A DNA stretch of 64,000 nucleotides from Trichoplusia ni (GCF_003590095.1 NC_039490.1:11487834-11551833); one strand, 5' to 3'; positions 32,732 through 44,934 are shown, counted from the first letter of the stretch. Notes: generated by a model not told the origin, from the letters alone. Numbers and translations: made by a program.

Positions 32732-33112
32732 CACGGTGATTTTTTAGTCGTCTTACAAAAGCAGCCCAGTTCATGTATCCAATGACTAGAACACGTTCAT
32801 GTTAAAAAAATAGGTATTTATGAGATTTTAATAAATTTAAAATGCAATTTTTATTCAATATTATGATGCAATTTGCAGTTTTTTAGAAACACAGCTCTGT
32901 TGCGAGCGCGGTCCGAGCCTTGTAACAATGGAGAGGGACGCGGGCTGCGGCGTTTTTATCATTTTTAAGAGTATATTTTAGATTTCTCTTGTTTAATTTT
33001 TCTTCGTACTTATTATCTTTGTTGATGATAAAAAAAAAATCGCGCCTAGGGGTATTTTACGTCGGATACATGAACTGGGCTACTTTTGGAAGACGATTAA
33101 AAAATCACCGTG
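32732..33112. mobile_element. 381-bp MITE with TIRs over 50 bp
   Basis: The ends are CACGGTGATTTTTTAGTCGT and, inverted from the right, CACGGTGATTTTTTAATCGT. Similarity continues through AAGYAGCCCAGTTCATGTAT. TA flanks both ends (32730-32731 and 33113-33114), suggesting a TA target, although the TATACAC/GTGTATA context leaves the exact border open. It has no coding capacity. A GC-rich core lies at about 32895-32955. Confidence 0.85.
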
Positions 33113-33114
33113 TA

Positions 33115-34195
33115 TAATTTTAAGTTTGTATGATTATAATAGTAACGTTAGCAAGCATTTGAATCCTATTTGGAAATTTAAACTTTTAATCTATTTCAGT
33201 TGATTATGGGCTTCAGCTTTCGAGGTACCGAACCCCGAAAGTAAATTTGAATGTCATAAAATTATACATTGACAGCATCGCACAGTCAACTACTTCGGCA
33301 TTATATTTTTAAGCACAAAAATGTAGACCTGTTTCACTTTAAAGAATTAACAAAATCTGTTTATCCTGTCCAAAGTTCCAAGGTAAAGAAAAAAAAATAA
33401 CTACAGACGAATTTAGAAACACCTCCTTTTTGAAGTGGGTTGAAAAGGACATCTAACGAAATACACCAAAAAATACAAATAATATTTCTAAAAATATTCC
33501 ATTGTAACTGTTAGTCAAACCGTTACAAAGGCACAAGTTTTTCTAGCGGCCATTTATAAACACATCCTCCCGTTAGCAAATAAACAGACTTTGTCAAACG
33601 ATTGGAATATCTTTACAAATATTAATATTTAAGTCTGTAGGATTCTTGTGTTCATTCAATAGAGACTCAAAATAAAATAGCGTGAACATATGACTACTAA
33701 GATTCGAAGGATCGAAGTTAAGGCACGCTAAAAATTATAATTAAAGTAGAAAGTCAATTGAAATATAAGTACTAATGATAAATTAAAACTGGAACCAGTC
33801 AGGCGATATCGAATAATATCGATGACTAATGTTTAATTAAAAATTATAAGCACTTAAATTCTTTCATATTTGAAACGAGTACGTTTTAAAACACAAACGA
33901 CGAAACTTTTTGTAATTATTTTTTGTCAATTTAAACTAACACACCACACAACAATTGTACAAAGTCCCGCACCAAGTAATTCAATCCTTTTAGATAGAAA
34001 ACAACGAATAAAGAACGTCCAAGAACATTCAAATCATATGCACAAAGAACGCCCAATTAAACAGCTCAAAAGCAAAAACTCTACATCTCAGTCAGAGTCC
34101 AACCAGCAGATTCTGCAAATTAATTTCCCACCCCATAAGTTGAGACAATGAACTGTACTTATACCACAAGATCAAAAAAGAGTACTTTATCATTA
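33115..34195. other. No gene recognised
   Basis: The 93-codon frame at 33870-34151 (+) is basic and low in complexity, without a known motif. Confidence 0.4.
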
Positions 34196-34197
34196 TG

Positions 34198-34272
34198 TAG
34201 TCGATGTAGAAGCGAGACGGTGTTCTACATTTCGTGTAGAGCCATCTCCCTCGCACAACGACAGCAGTCTTT
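34198..34272. repeat. Palindromic motif family, copy S4
   Basis: The left arm is GTCGATGTAGAAGCGAGACG and the right arm CTCCCTCGCACAACGACAGC. The spacer holds a further small hairpin, TCTACA...TGTAGA. Confidence 0.6.
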
Positions 34273-34279
34273 ATTGCCG

Positions 34280-35180
34280 TTTTCATGGTAGGGGGTCCGG
34301 ATTCGCTCTCGTTTACGATCATAATTACTGGTATGAGTTCGTGTCTTATCTGTTTTACAAGGAGATCTAAGAACGCGTGCTCAGCTGAGGGGATGTAGTT
34401 ATAAGTGTCCACTTATTAGTTAGATAATTAAGTATTTAGTTTTTCTTGTTGTTAATGCTGCGTGAAATGGATTATTGCAGTTCTGAGTTAGGAAATGGTG
34501 GTCGTTTATTAAAGTTGTGTGTAGAGTGTAAGATGTATACATACTTGTTTGTTTTTAGCAAACTGGGTCCAATTTCTGGACAAAGGCCATAGGCATAGCA
34601 TTGGTTAAGTTTATGTACAGGCACACGTGTCTAATTATATTAAATTAAATATGAATAGAAAAAAATGTATATTGCTCACAAAGCGACAAAAAAGACATCT
34701 TCATACTCTCCAAAGTCGGGAAACGTGCCCTGATGGTTGTCAGCATTGCCACCTGCCTTCTCTAATATATTTCCTGCAATTTCTAAACTGCCCGAAAAAC
34801 GGCCTAACAGAAATAAAAAAAATACTATGTTGAGTATGAAAAATGTTTTTTTTTTAGATTAAAAGGGGGCTTATTTATAAAAGTATACACGAAGTTCCGT
34901 TACAAAAAAAAAAAACTAGAATAAAACCCTTCATTTTTCAAATATCAGCTGAGACTGTAATGACGCTACTCTGCCTAGTTGCTGCTTGATCGCTAGGCTG
35001 TAATCGTAGCAAATACTTTTCCCGGTAGGAACACCCCGAGGATTGTTGAAGGCGTAACAGACGTCTATCCGCTAAAAGTGCCGTAGGGAATAAAGAAACA
35101 ATTCTATCAATAAATTGCTAAAAGTACAAAAGGATGATACCACTGATTTCGTTTGTATTGTACGTTCAGGAAAGGTAAAA
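34280..35180. other. No gene recognised
   Basis: GGTCCAATTTCTGGACAAAG at about 34567 resembles a LINE-tail motif. Otherwise nothing recognised. Confidence 0.4.
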
Positions 35181-35242
35181 ACTGAGGCACTGAAGTCTGT
35201 CCATCTTGAATCCGTCTTTCTATCCGTCTGTCATCAGGCTAT

Positions 35243-36785
35243 CGGCCGCTTTCTATATTCGATCTCAATCCCTAATTTACGGATCGAGATTGACATTTGA
35301 ATCCATTTTCAACTTTTAGTGTTTCTATAACCGATCCATGGATCGTTTTGTCGATCTTTTTCTTCAATCTATCTTTGGGAGGGCGGATCGAGATTTTAGA
35401 TTGGTATTTGTATGAAAGTGACAGTTATGCGTTTTCTATAACCGATCTCTGGTTTTGACAAATCGATTTTTGACATTTTTGATCTATAATCGCGATCCCC
35501 ATTTTTTTACGGATTGTACTGAGAAATCTCTGAAAATGGAAATATTTTCAAGTGATAGTGATAGCGATCTTGAAGTATTAGCTCAGCTATCGGACTGGGA
35601 TAGTAGTGACAGCGACGACGAACAAAATCTGTCCTCAAAATTTGTAATTGTGATTGTGATGTATCGAGTGGCTGTTTTTTTTTCTGCACTTTACTTGTAA
35701 ACGGGGGTCAAGGATTTAAGCTAAAGACCAGCGGACGCTTAACCTTTTTTCTTTCGGTATTATAGTTTTTGTGTACTAAGTACACTTTTACCAATATCTG
35801 TAATACTGGAATCAATAAATAACGATTATAATATTCTCGTTTTGATTTATTTATTTAAAACCATGAAGTTTCATTACAGGGTTTACCCTAATGCGACAAC
35901 TTAGAACTTAAACTAAACAAAAATTGCAACACATTACATTATTAAAAACACAAACACGTCAGTCTGATTTTGAAGAAGTTGGTGGTGTGGAGAGCTCTTG
36001 TAAGAGGTGCTTTGGCGAGCAAATTTGTTCTCGCTGTAGGTGCGGGCTTCGCCGCCGCCACACGAAGCGGTCCGGTACACACGCTCAAGCACTGCAATAC
36101 TTCCGGGTGATTCTCCACTCCACGAAGCACCTTCACCAAGAAGACGACCAGTGCAAACTCCCGTCTCATATACAGTTGATCATTGCCAACCATGCTCAGA
36201 ACAAACAGAGTGGGATCCATGAGTAGGTAGAACGGATACACCCCATACAGTTTCTTGTACAGATGGCGCGTGAACTTATTCTGAATGCGCTCGAATATTG
36301 CCGCTGTATTCTATTCTATAGCTGAGACATCGGAAAAACAAACAACAAATAAATTTGCGATTTTAAAATATATTATGTTAATGTCAAACTGACTGACAAC
36401 TTTTCGATTGACTGACGTTCCGTTGCTCATCAATAAACGATTATTGTCGTTTATGCTTTTTCTAATTTTCAGGTAGAATTATAGTATTTACCGCTACGAC
36501 TTCCCAATCTTTTATTTTTGTATTTTGTGCAATTTCTAGTGATTATACATAAAATAGATAAGCTTTAAGAAAATAGCCACCATTTTACACATTAATAATC
36601 GCTGAAGTACTTTTTCGGCACATGCGTAAAACAAAACGTTTAGCAGGGCGATCTATCCGTTTTTTTTCGATAGATTTCGAGACGAGATCGATTAAAGAAA
36701 TGCAGATTCAAGCTCAATCGAGGGATTGAGAAAAATCTGGATTGATCGGAATCTTAGATTCGGGATCGAATATAGAAAGCGGCCG
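35243..36785. mobile_element. 1543-bp TIR transposon derivative
   Basis: The terminal inverted repeats are perfect for about 22 bp, starting CGGCCGCTTTCTATATTCGA, and similar beyond. It is flanked by TAT on each side. The frame at 35529-35700 (+) encodes MEIFSSDSDSDLEVLAQLSD followed by a second acidic Ser/Asp stretch. This might be the remaining N-terminus of the original transposase gene, but no catalytic domain is present. It carries a LINE fragment. A Harbinger-like origin is possible from the short duplication and TIR style but unproven. Confidence 0.75.
35942..36310 (-). mobile_element. LINE fragment: reverse transcriptase C-terminal region
   Basis: Open frame containing ERIQNKFTRHLYKKLYGVYP, then MDPTLFVLSMVGNDQL, RREFALVVFLVKVLRG, ENHPEVLQ and ARTNLLAKAPLTRALHT, ending in a stop. 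This pattern is typical of the thumb/C-terminal part of a Jockey-like LINE reverse transcriptase. It is 5' truncated. No frameshift is seen in the part left. It lies inside the TIR element. Confidence 0.75.
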
Positions 36786-36969
36786 TATGTCATGGAGCAT
36801 GATAACTAGACAGATGATTTTTATTGTAGAGTTTTTGAGTTTTTTTTTTCAGGAAATAAAGATCGAGGCTATGCAAAGATTACGGCCATAATTTTGATGG
36901 GCATATGTAATATGATCCTTTTTGTTAATTGGTTTTGCGAGTCCGACTTGCACACCTTATTTGACTACT

Positions 36970-37335
36970 TACTATTTGACAACAAAACACTTTCAAGTTG
37001 ACACCAATTCTCAATAATTTTGGTTATTTAATAGTTTTCACAACTAATTTTAACTTATAATACTCAAAGCTTGCTTGTCCCAATACTTTACCAAGCGGTG
37101 TATACAAAACTTTTCTATTGCAAGCCACTTGTACTACGATGTTATTATTCACAAACTTTGTTAGCTGGAGAACGTTAATTTTCGACAAAAAATTCAACAC
37201 AATAGTCATATTTACAGGCTAGTAAGCATAAATTGTTGTCCGGATTTTCCGGGGGTAGTTAATGTTAAAATCCCTAATAATTTCAACTCCAAATAAGCTT
37301 GTGTGTTAAAATATGTTTTAAAACGTTGTGAAACC
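36970..37335. other. No gene recognised
   Basis: Nothing recognised. Confidence 0.45.
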
Positions 37336-37337
37336 CT

Positions 37338-37432
37338 TACCCAAAGGGTAAAAATGAAACTGCCTTGCCGTTTTTCTGTAACCTATTCGCTCAGAACCCT
37401 AGATGTTATGAGTCTGACTCGCACGTGACCCC
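37338..37432 (+). repeat. Dispersed repeat family D, internally deleted
   Basis: The 5' part (ACCCAAAGGGTAAAAATGAA) joins directly to the 3' end (ATGAGTCTGACTCGCACGTG). Confidence 0.6.
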
Positions 37433-37439
37433 TAAACCC

Positions 37440-38275
37440 TGATACAAGATATATTTTAATCCCTGTAGACCTATCACTTACTTACGAATATTACTTTAAT
37501 ACATAACCAACATAGCTTTTTTGCCTCTAAAAATAACCGGACGGACTTCGTTATAGCTTTGCCATTAACATGCAAATGTGCTGTCTTAGACCAATCAGAC
37601 GCCGATAGAAAATGCTGAGGGAATTAACGAATTTACTCAAACCGGGATAGTGTTTTGGTTCATTTAGCTGTGATATTTGTAGCATATACTTTTCCCGTGG
37701 TCCTTTTTGAACCAAAGGACCAATTTTGTTTTTTGTTACTAGAATTTTTTGATCACAATACCAGTTCGCAGCGCGTTGATGATTACACCCTCCAATATTT
37801 GAATTAAAATCCTTCACCGCCTCTCGGCGAGGCGGTCAAAATCAGTTTCAAAGATAGCTTAGTAGAATGACCTTTGGACTGCCAAGTAAAATGACGGGAA
37901 ACATCATAAGGAAACCGGAACCCCTGAGTATTTTTCAAGGATTTCAAATACAAGTCAGATGCCTTACTATCGAAAGAAAAATATTGTATTTGTGGTAAAG
38001 ATAGCGGGCTGTCACGTCAACAACTGCAAAAGACATAGCAGTTGGCTCCCTAAAGAGAAAGTACTCTTAATACGGGAGATGGATGGATCAAATTATATTG
38101 AAAGGGAAAACTCATCTGATAAATGGTGAAGGAAAATGCCGTGACGAAACATAGATTCTAAAAATGGAATCATCATCCCTCAAGAGTACAAGGAACCCCA
38201 ATATGATCAGTACTCATTTTTTTCCATGAAAAGTCATTTGCCCAGCCTTGGGAAATTTACAGGACGGCACTCCTA
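37440..38275. other. No gene recognised
   Basis: The 88-codon frame at 37551-37817 (-) has no known motif. Confidence 0.4.
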
Positions 38276-38279
38276 ACAG

Positions 38280-38500
38280 TCCAGGCTTTAACATTGTAAA
38301 TTTCATTTCATTCATTGAATTAGGTTTTGGTAAGCCTATATAAATACGTACTGAGTACACTTCTTTTAGTATCAGAAAGGTTTGAGCATTAACCACCAGC
38401 TCACTACGGGTTGACAATTTCAGATTCTATTGTTAAGAATTCATATTTTCTCACGTTTTCCTTTAATATTTGTCAAAGGTTATTAATAATAATTAAAAAA
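38280..38500 (+). mobile_element. LINE-associated fragment
   Basis: AACCACCAGCTCACTACGGG, TTGACAATTTCAGATTCTAT and TTCTCACGTTTTCCTT match a tract common in lepidopteran LINE sequence and partly present at 23396-23450. Confidence 0.5.
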
Positions 38501-38924
38501 ATACATGACACCTTGAAAAAGTCGCTTTGGTACTATATAATGCAGGCGCATTGCGATTGAACCTGCATCTCAGGCATTCAAATCCGTGCTCAGGAACGCG
38601 AGGCCAGTTCAGTTATGTTCATAATAATGGTGTTTTTCAAAATAATTGAAAATAAGGCTTTGCGATAGAAAATTAACACCAACATAACTTGTTTATTAAT
38701 TCAATTGCGTATTAACAAACGTACATTTAGATAACAGAGGCGTCATAAATTATGTTTACGTAATATAAAACTGTTAATAACACTTTAATACATGTAATTT
38801 TTTTTAATGTTATAGCCCTGTTTAGTGTTGTCCACTGAAAGGAGAGGCGATGCTATGCTTTTTTATGTGAGCAATTTTCACTTGATAATTGTAAGTGAAT
38901 ACAGCTGACTATTGATAACTTACT

Positions 38925-39090
38925 GATTATACACCAATGACGCAAAAAGAGGGGTGTTATAAGTTTTACGTCTCTATCTGTGGCGTCATACCTTCCGAAC
39001 GGACAAAGCGAATTTAATTTGGCTTGTTTTGTATTAAAGGTGAATTATGTGCGATAACTTAAGATAATAAAACGGGGAAGAATATCCAAA
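38925..39090 (+). repeat. Dispersed repeat, single copy in window
   Basis: GTTATAAGTTTTACGTCTCT, TGTGGCGTCATACCTTCCGA and ACGGACAAAGCG look like a known lepidopteran repeat pattern. The class is not determined. Confidence 0.35.
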
Positions 39091-39228
39091 TGTCTAGAAA
39101 TATTGAGACTGAAATGAAATCGGTTCCAAAAAAATATCTTCAAGTTATGGTATGTCACGGTATTCATATACTCATTTACATTCTTTCTAAAACTATACTT
39201 GGTCTTAAATGACCTCATTAAAAATGTT

Positions 39229-39355
39229 AATTATGAATCCCAACGACCTCAACGCTTACCAACCAGGCTGGTTCCATGCGGCCCAGAATAGAGAGTCGTG
39301 GAAGGATTTAGGGGAGGCCTTTGCCCAGCAGTGGGACACAGTAGGAGAAAAAAAT
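39229..39355 (+). mobile_element. LINE relic: C-terminal end of a reverse transcriptase ORF
   Basis: Translates to NDLNAYQPGWFHAAQNRESW then KDLGEAFAQQWDTVG, the typical C-terminal tail of a LINE reverse transcriptase. It is related to the relic at 10203-10325. Confidence 0.75.
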
Positions 39356-39636
39356 GAATCCCAAAACATCGCTTGTATAGCAACAACAGTATATTACATC
39401 TATGTACCCAGACCTTACTGTTTTCCCCATAGGGGCTTAATGAGTAAGACTACTAAACTGTTAATAAATTATTCATTTGGGATCATATAATAGATCTATA
39501 TGCAATAAAAAGGTAATTAAGCTAAGTGCTAAGTGAACAAGAGTCATTTTAACTGTCAAAAAAGCTACGCGATGTAGCATTTGAATGTAACTTAGTAATA
39601 TCGTAATGGAGTTTTAATGACTTTTGCTTCAGTTTT

Positions 39637-39930
39637 TTAGGGTTCCGTACTTAATGTGCAACAACGGAACCCTATTGCTAAGGCCCCGCTGTCTGTCACC
39701 AGGCTGCATCTTATGAACCGTGTCAGTAGACAGTAGGCATTTTAACAGATAATGTATTTCCATTGCAACAATGAAAATAAGAAAGGACGTTAAGCTACGT
39801 TTGGACTTTGGTACGGTCATAAATGTGATGGGTGTATTTTTTATGTTAATTTTATTTCTTCAGCCCATTTCTACTGAACCCGCACTGTCACTATTCTCAC
39901 TCGCTCTTTATCGGTTTCATTTAACTGTCA
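39637..39930 (+). repeat. Dispersed repeat family D
   Basis: GGGTTCCGTACTTAATGTGC, GGAACCCTATTGCTAAGGCC, CTGTCACCAGGCTGCATCTT and TACGGTCATAAATGTGATGG in order. Confidence 0.75.
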
Positions 39931-39934
39931 TCTA

Positions 39935-41160
39935 TGTTCTGTAGATTAAGGATCTTCGTACACGACTATGGTCGTGCAAATAGTAAGCAATAGTAAATAG
40001 TAATTTTTAATATAGTCCTTACAAAAATACTATCTTCAAAATATTGCTACACTATTTGGACAGGGAAAAATATCGGCTATAAATATATATTTTTCTACCG
40101 AAAGCGAAGAAAAATATTATAATCTTACCATCATATGTTTTAAGCATGCATAAGAATATTTTTGGGATTATGAAAATGGCAAAAAGCTTCTGAAACCGTA
40201 GGCTTATCTAGTGAGTGTTTGCAAATCCTATTTTGTGGTGACAAAATTGGTTTATATTTTAAAAACATTGTACACAATTCATATTTAATAAAATAGTATA
40301 TTTTGCAATTAGGATAAGTGTTATCACTTTTACCTACATGTCTTATTTTTTTGGGCTAGCTGGATTCGACATTTCCTAACGACTTCAAACCTTTTTTTAA
40401 GTCCAGAAATAGTATTTTTTTCATTACGTGTAAAGAAATGCAGTGTCTTTTCTGGACTGACCATTTAAAAATAAAAGCCTTATTAATCAACAGAATGACA
40501 ACAAGCGGAATTTACTCTTCCGATAGCACATACAGCTTACCCAGGTGATATTACCCTTGGCTATTCGTGCATTCAAAATATCAACGTGAAATTAAGGACC
40601 AATTTAGTTAAGGTAAGTCAATTTGCTAAATTTTCAAGTTTAACTGGGATCGTAATAAAATCTTACAAAAACTTCAAGGTTCTTCTTACTTTCATTACTA
40701 ACTCATACAATACGTAACTTTAAAACAAATTAATATTTTACTTTACATAATTTCCCCAGAGCTGCGGCAAAATGTTTCAAACTTAAACTTTGAATGTTTA
40801 ATTTATTTTTAAGAGATTTTCAACCAACTGTTGACAACCTCTGTAGAAGTAAAATGAAAGTATTACTCCTCTTGAGGCAGTTCAAAATAGCAACAAGTTG
40901 ACGACCCCTGATTAATTGTTTAAGAGGGACAGAAATAAGTGAGAGTGCAAAAAAAAAGTCTCGAACATTCTGGAACGTTCGAGAAAATTCCAGAAAATTT
41001 GAGATAAGATGAAACAATTGTAACGTTACAAGATGTCCTTGTTACGTGACGTTAACGTAACATTTGTATCACGTAACACACTAATATATTACATTTTGGG
41101 ATCTGATTACTATTACGAATAGTCTGTTGGTTGGAGAGACAGAATGTGAACCAAACCTTT
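39935..41160. other. No gene recognised
   Basis: GATTCGACATTTCCTAACG at about 40370 and AAGTCCAGAAATAGTA are shared with 19157-19250. Otherwise nothing recognised. Confidence 0.4.
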
Positions 41161-41164
41161 ATTA

Positions 41165-41450
41165 GGGCCCCTACCCAAAGGGTTAAAATCGTAACCTATT
41201 TGTAGAGCTCGGCTGTCGGTCCGTCCGTCTGTCACCAGAATGTCATGAACCACGATAGGTAACTCAAATTGATATGTGCAGACTATAAATTTCTTTTGCC
41301 GCTTTAATAACACGTAATAAAAAAACAACTAATTTGAGTAAAAATTGATATGATCATAAATGAAATGAGTGCTGTTTCTTGTAATTTATTTCCCTCTACC
41401 ATTTGTCCCTGCAGTGTGTCGGCTCTGACTTGCTCTCCACTAGTTTTTTA
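41165..41450 (+). repeat. Dispersed repeat family D
   Basis: GGGCCCCTACCCAAAGGGTT, GTCCGTCTGTCACCAGAATG and GTGTCGGCTCTGACTTGCTC in order. Confidence 0.65.
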
Positions 41451-41454
41451 GAGT

Positions 41455-42790
41455 ATAAATACTGGACCCTGCGTTTCACCCGGAATATTAAAAATAATGG
41501 TAGTTAATTTAATATTCCTTCCCTTTGATTTTCAAAATCATTGATTGGATTGTTATTTTACAACTCTCTTGAACAAAAACTGAGGCGAAATATTATACTT
41601 AAACGTATTTAAACCATTTATTTCACGGAGAAATATTATTTGTATTCTGAAAGTGGTGAAAAACCTTCGTGGTTATATCGTAGACTATTCGCTCTCTACC
41701 AAAATTTGGAAGGACATTTAATTGCATGGCTTGTACCCATATATCGTGGAGATTATAAACTATTGCCCGAGATATATCAATATTAATGGCACGGTAACCT
41801 ATTGTTGTTGAAACCAAATATGTATTATTATTAAAATTGATTTATATCAGGTGATGTCCTTTTAGTATTTTGTTCTAGTGAAATTTTGGTTTTAGATTTG
41901 TCATTGATATTGAAAAACGTTATTTGATTCAAAAATAAAGTTTTTTTGGGTTTGATATTTTATCTAGTTTTATAGAAATCTGTTTATCCATAAGTACGTG
42001 ATGCATTATATTTTAAGTAATTACGATATCGAATAAAGTATGAAATTAAAGACTTTTACTAAATTATATACTTTTTGTAAATCTAAACCATCCGGGGCGC
42101 CAATAAAATCATTCTAATTTTTCCACCTGAATTTTAAATAAAAATCTTATAATATTAGGTATATTTCTTGTACGGAGAGTATAAACAGCTACAAATTAAT
42201 AGCAATTAGAGGCAATTAAATTCCCTGAAAGAGAATAAATTAATGATATATTCTTTACTGGTTACCATAAAATAAAATCAGTGAAATTAGCAGCATACAT
42301 TGTAATGATTTGGTACAATGGCGGTCTTATCGCTAATACCAATATCTTCCAGATAGCCTTTTTGCTTGTTTTAAATAATAAAAAGAGTACGCGGGCAAAA
42401 CCGCTGGCAAAATCTAGTCTACAGTAATTCAATTCAACGAAGTTCGAACTTCAAGTTAAGTCGTTCAGTCCATACTGTTCCCGGATAGAAATAAGGAGAT
42501 TGTGTTCAAGAGGCTTCGATATCGGCTTTTTATTACAGCCTTTAAGGGGACCGTCTAGCCGCTAACTATTTGACATTGGAGCTCAACTTAGGACAATTAA
42601 ATTTAATTCGATTTATTAATGTTCAAGGTCTTACAAGGCTAAACATTAGTTTCTACACTTAATGCTAAATCTTTAGACGCTATGAAGGTCACTGGTGACT
42701 GACAAAACACATCATAAAGGTGTTACAATTGACGTTATTCATGCCTTTGTGTACATTACTCCCATCAGATAATTGGTTAAATGCTTGCAT
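41455..42790. other. No gene recognised
   Basis: AT-rich; the frame at 41623-41817 (-) has no known motif. Confidence 0.45.
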
Positions 42791-42794
42791 TTGA

Positions 42795-43097
42795 CCAATT
42801 ATCGGATGCCGGAGGGTTCCGTACAAATAGGCTACAGGAAAGAAAAGGTTGGTTGATAAATAAACTTGGACGTGTATTTTCTAAACCTTAGCTGAATCCC
42901 GATTTTTATTTTTGACATTCGTTGTTATAGCGTCAACAAAAATACATCATCGTGAGAATATTAGCTGTCTAGCTATCAGACCTCAAGAGATACCTGCCTT
43001 CCAGCCTGATGACAGAGGGACGGACAGGCGGACAGACCTACAAACAGCAATGCTTCAATAATGGGGTTCCGTTTTTACCCCCCGCCTACGCAACCCT
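42795..43097 (-). repeat. Dispersed repeat family D
   Basis: Plus strand runs GGAGGGTTCCGTACAAATAG to GGACGGACAGGCGGACAGAC and GGGGTTCCGTTTTTACCCCC. Near full length, inverted. Confidence 0.75.
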
Positions 43098-43104
43098 AAA
43101 CAAC

Positions 43105-44010
43105 ATTAAAAAATTGTTAGAAACATTTAATAGACCACCGCATAAAGTTGTGTAATGTAAAGTTGCAAGATCTAAGATAATGCTACAAAGTATTATACTT
43201 AGTAAAAGTTGCTGAGATATTGAATCTTATCCCAGTATCGTTGTAGGGACTGGATACTTGAGTAAGAAGTTTTGTATTGTCCGTCGTAAAGTTGAGATTT
43301 ACTGCAACATTTGAGTGTGCTTTAATGAAAAAACTGCAGTTTGTGAATGATTAAGTTGTGCTCTTGAAATAGAGAAGCACACTGGTGGGTGTTGCATGGC
43401 TTTTTAGACACGTAATTATGAAATAGTTTGAGGAAATGTTAACAGATTGAATAAACGGTCGGATTTCTAGATATCTTTCGGAATAAAATGTTGAAACTTA
43501 TGAAGAATATTTTAAAATGAAAGTTATTAGTTGAAAATAATGTGATGCCTATAATTTTGAATAATTTAATGTGAACAAAATCAAACATAAAAACAAAAAG
43601 AGAAAATAATGTTATTAACACTTTAGGCTTAAGATAAAGTACTAATTCATGACATGACATGAAAAATTCTGTAAATATAACCTTCTATTCCATGCCTCGT
43701 TTACATGTCAAAATACATAGCTGTCTTTTCTCATCGAAGGCGTAAAACAGTAATAAATATATTTAAAACAATGACAAGAACACGTAAAAACACTTCGTTA
43801 CATTGATTATTCGATCACAGCGTCTAATTCGTCTCGAATATTATTATGGCGTCACGAATACGTCGTGAGACAAATCTCATAAACTTTAACGATTTAATTC
43901 CCTTACCGTTGTACTGAGAACGTGAATACATAACATATTTAGGCCGCGTCGAGGGAGCCATGCCTTGTTCAGACGCTGCGAAGAATATTAAGCGATGAGT
44001 GATGTGCTAA
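43105..44010. other. No gene recognised
   Basis: Frame 43439-43660 (-) is hydrophobic and AT-driven. Nothing recognised. Confidence 0.45.
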
Positions 44011-44017
44011 GATATCT

Positions 44018-44215
44018 TAATATTATCATCACCATCATCCTATCCTTTTCCCGACTTTTCGGGCCAGCTTCGACTCTTGCCAGATGCAGCTAAGTACACG
44101 TGCTTTACAAGGAGTGGTTGTCTATCTGACCTTGTCAACTCAGTTGCCTGGGCAACACGATACCCCTTAGTAAGACTGTTTGTCAGACATTCAAAATACG
44201 GATAATTCGAAATGC
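44018..44215 (-). mobile_element. LINE 3' tail
   Basis: Plus strand has ATCATCACCATCATCCTATC, CTTTTCCCGACTTTTCGGGC, AGATGCAGCTAAGTACACGT and GCTTTACAAGGAGTGGTTGT, the inverted form of the tail at 60590-60712, with the GAT repeat at its 3' end. Confidence 0.7.
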
Positions 44216-44458
44216 ATATGATTATTATCAGTGATCGAGAATATATTATAAGGTAATGCAAGAGTGATTGCGAAACAGTTTATATTCTACAGGTGATGTG
44301 TTGAGGTGAAACAACGCTTGGTAAGGTCGCAAGTTTGACGGTGACTATTATTAGCAAATTTGTCTGTCTCTAGCCTACTTATATAGAACTCTTAAAGTTG
44401 CAAGTTGGACTAACGAAAATCGAAAACACGCCCTAAAAGGTTTAGGTTAGTTTTAAAC

Positions 44459-44722
44459 GTGAAGGTATATATCGATTTCATCATTGTTCGAGACGTGGGT
44501 GGTCTATTACGATGTGTTTATTGCTCAGAAACAAATGAATGGAACTTGAATGAATATCAATTAATTCACGACCATTCTGATTCGGGTGATTGGCGTTTAT
44601 ATGCCGTTATGTCTCGACAAGGCAGTTTCTTAGATTATAGCTATTGTTGTGGCAACAATCAATGTATTTATAAGTCATATGTGGGCTTCATTGTAGATCC
44701 TTGTTTACAGGACTTGCGATGA
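44459..44722 (+). CDS. Unassigned open frame, possibly not a gene
   Basis: An 87-codon frame with Cys and Trp residues unusual for chance AT-rich frames (CVYCSETNEW, SYCCGNNQC, VDPCL). No signal peptide, membrane segment or known domain is seen. It ends two bases before a SINE head (44724). It may be a chance frame, an exon or a transposon remnant. No function is proposed. Confidence 0.2.
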   Translation: MKVYIDFIIVRDVGGLLRCVYCSETNEWNLNEYQLIHDHSDSGDWRLYAVMSRQGSFLDYSYCCGNNQCIYKSYVGFIVDPCLQDLR

Positions 44723-44723
44723 C

Positions 44724-44920
44724 TGCACGGATAGCCGGTGGTTGAGGTTATCATGCCAAACCTACAGTGCGGGATGTGTCACAGGTTCGATCTCCGGACA
44801 AGAATTTGTGTGATTTAAATTACGTACTCTGGTACTAAGTCTGGGTGTCTCTGTGCATGTAACTTGAATGTTTGTGTAACCTCCCGCGACATAGTGATTT
44901 GATTGCTTAGTGCAAGAAAT
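44724..44920 (+). mobile_element. tRNA-derived SINE, family B
   Basis: Head GCACGGATAGCCGGTGGTTG, box B GGTTCGATCTCC, then GAATTTGTGTGATTT, GTCTGGGTGTCTCTGTGC, GTAACTTGAATGTTTGTG and GCTTAGTGCAAG. Confidence 0.75.
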
Positions 44921-44934
44921 CTACTATTCTTGTA

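Larger units (their letters stand above)
35185..36965 (+). repeat. Dispersed repeat family D, split by a transposon
   Basis: The left part 35185-35242 reads ATCCGTCTGTCATCAGGCTAT. The right part from 36786 resumes with TATGTCATGGAGCATGATAA, CTAGACAG and ends TTTTGCGAGTCCGACTTGCA. Order and orientation are continuous across the insert. Confidence 0.75.
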
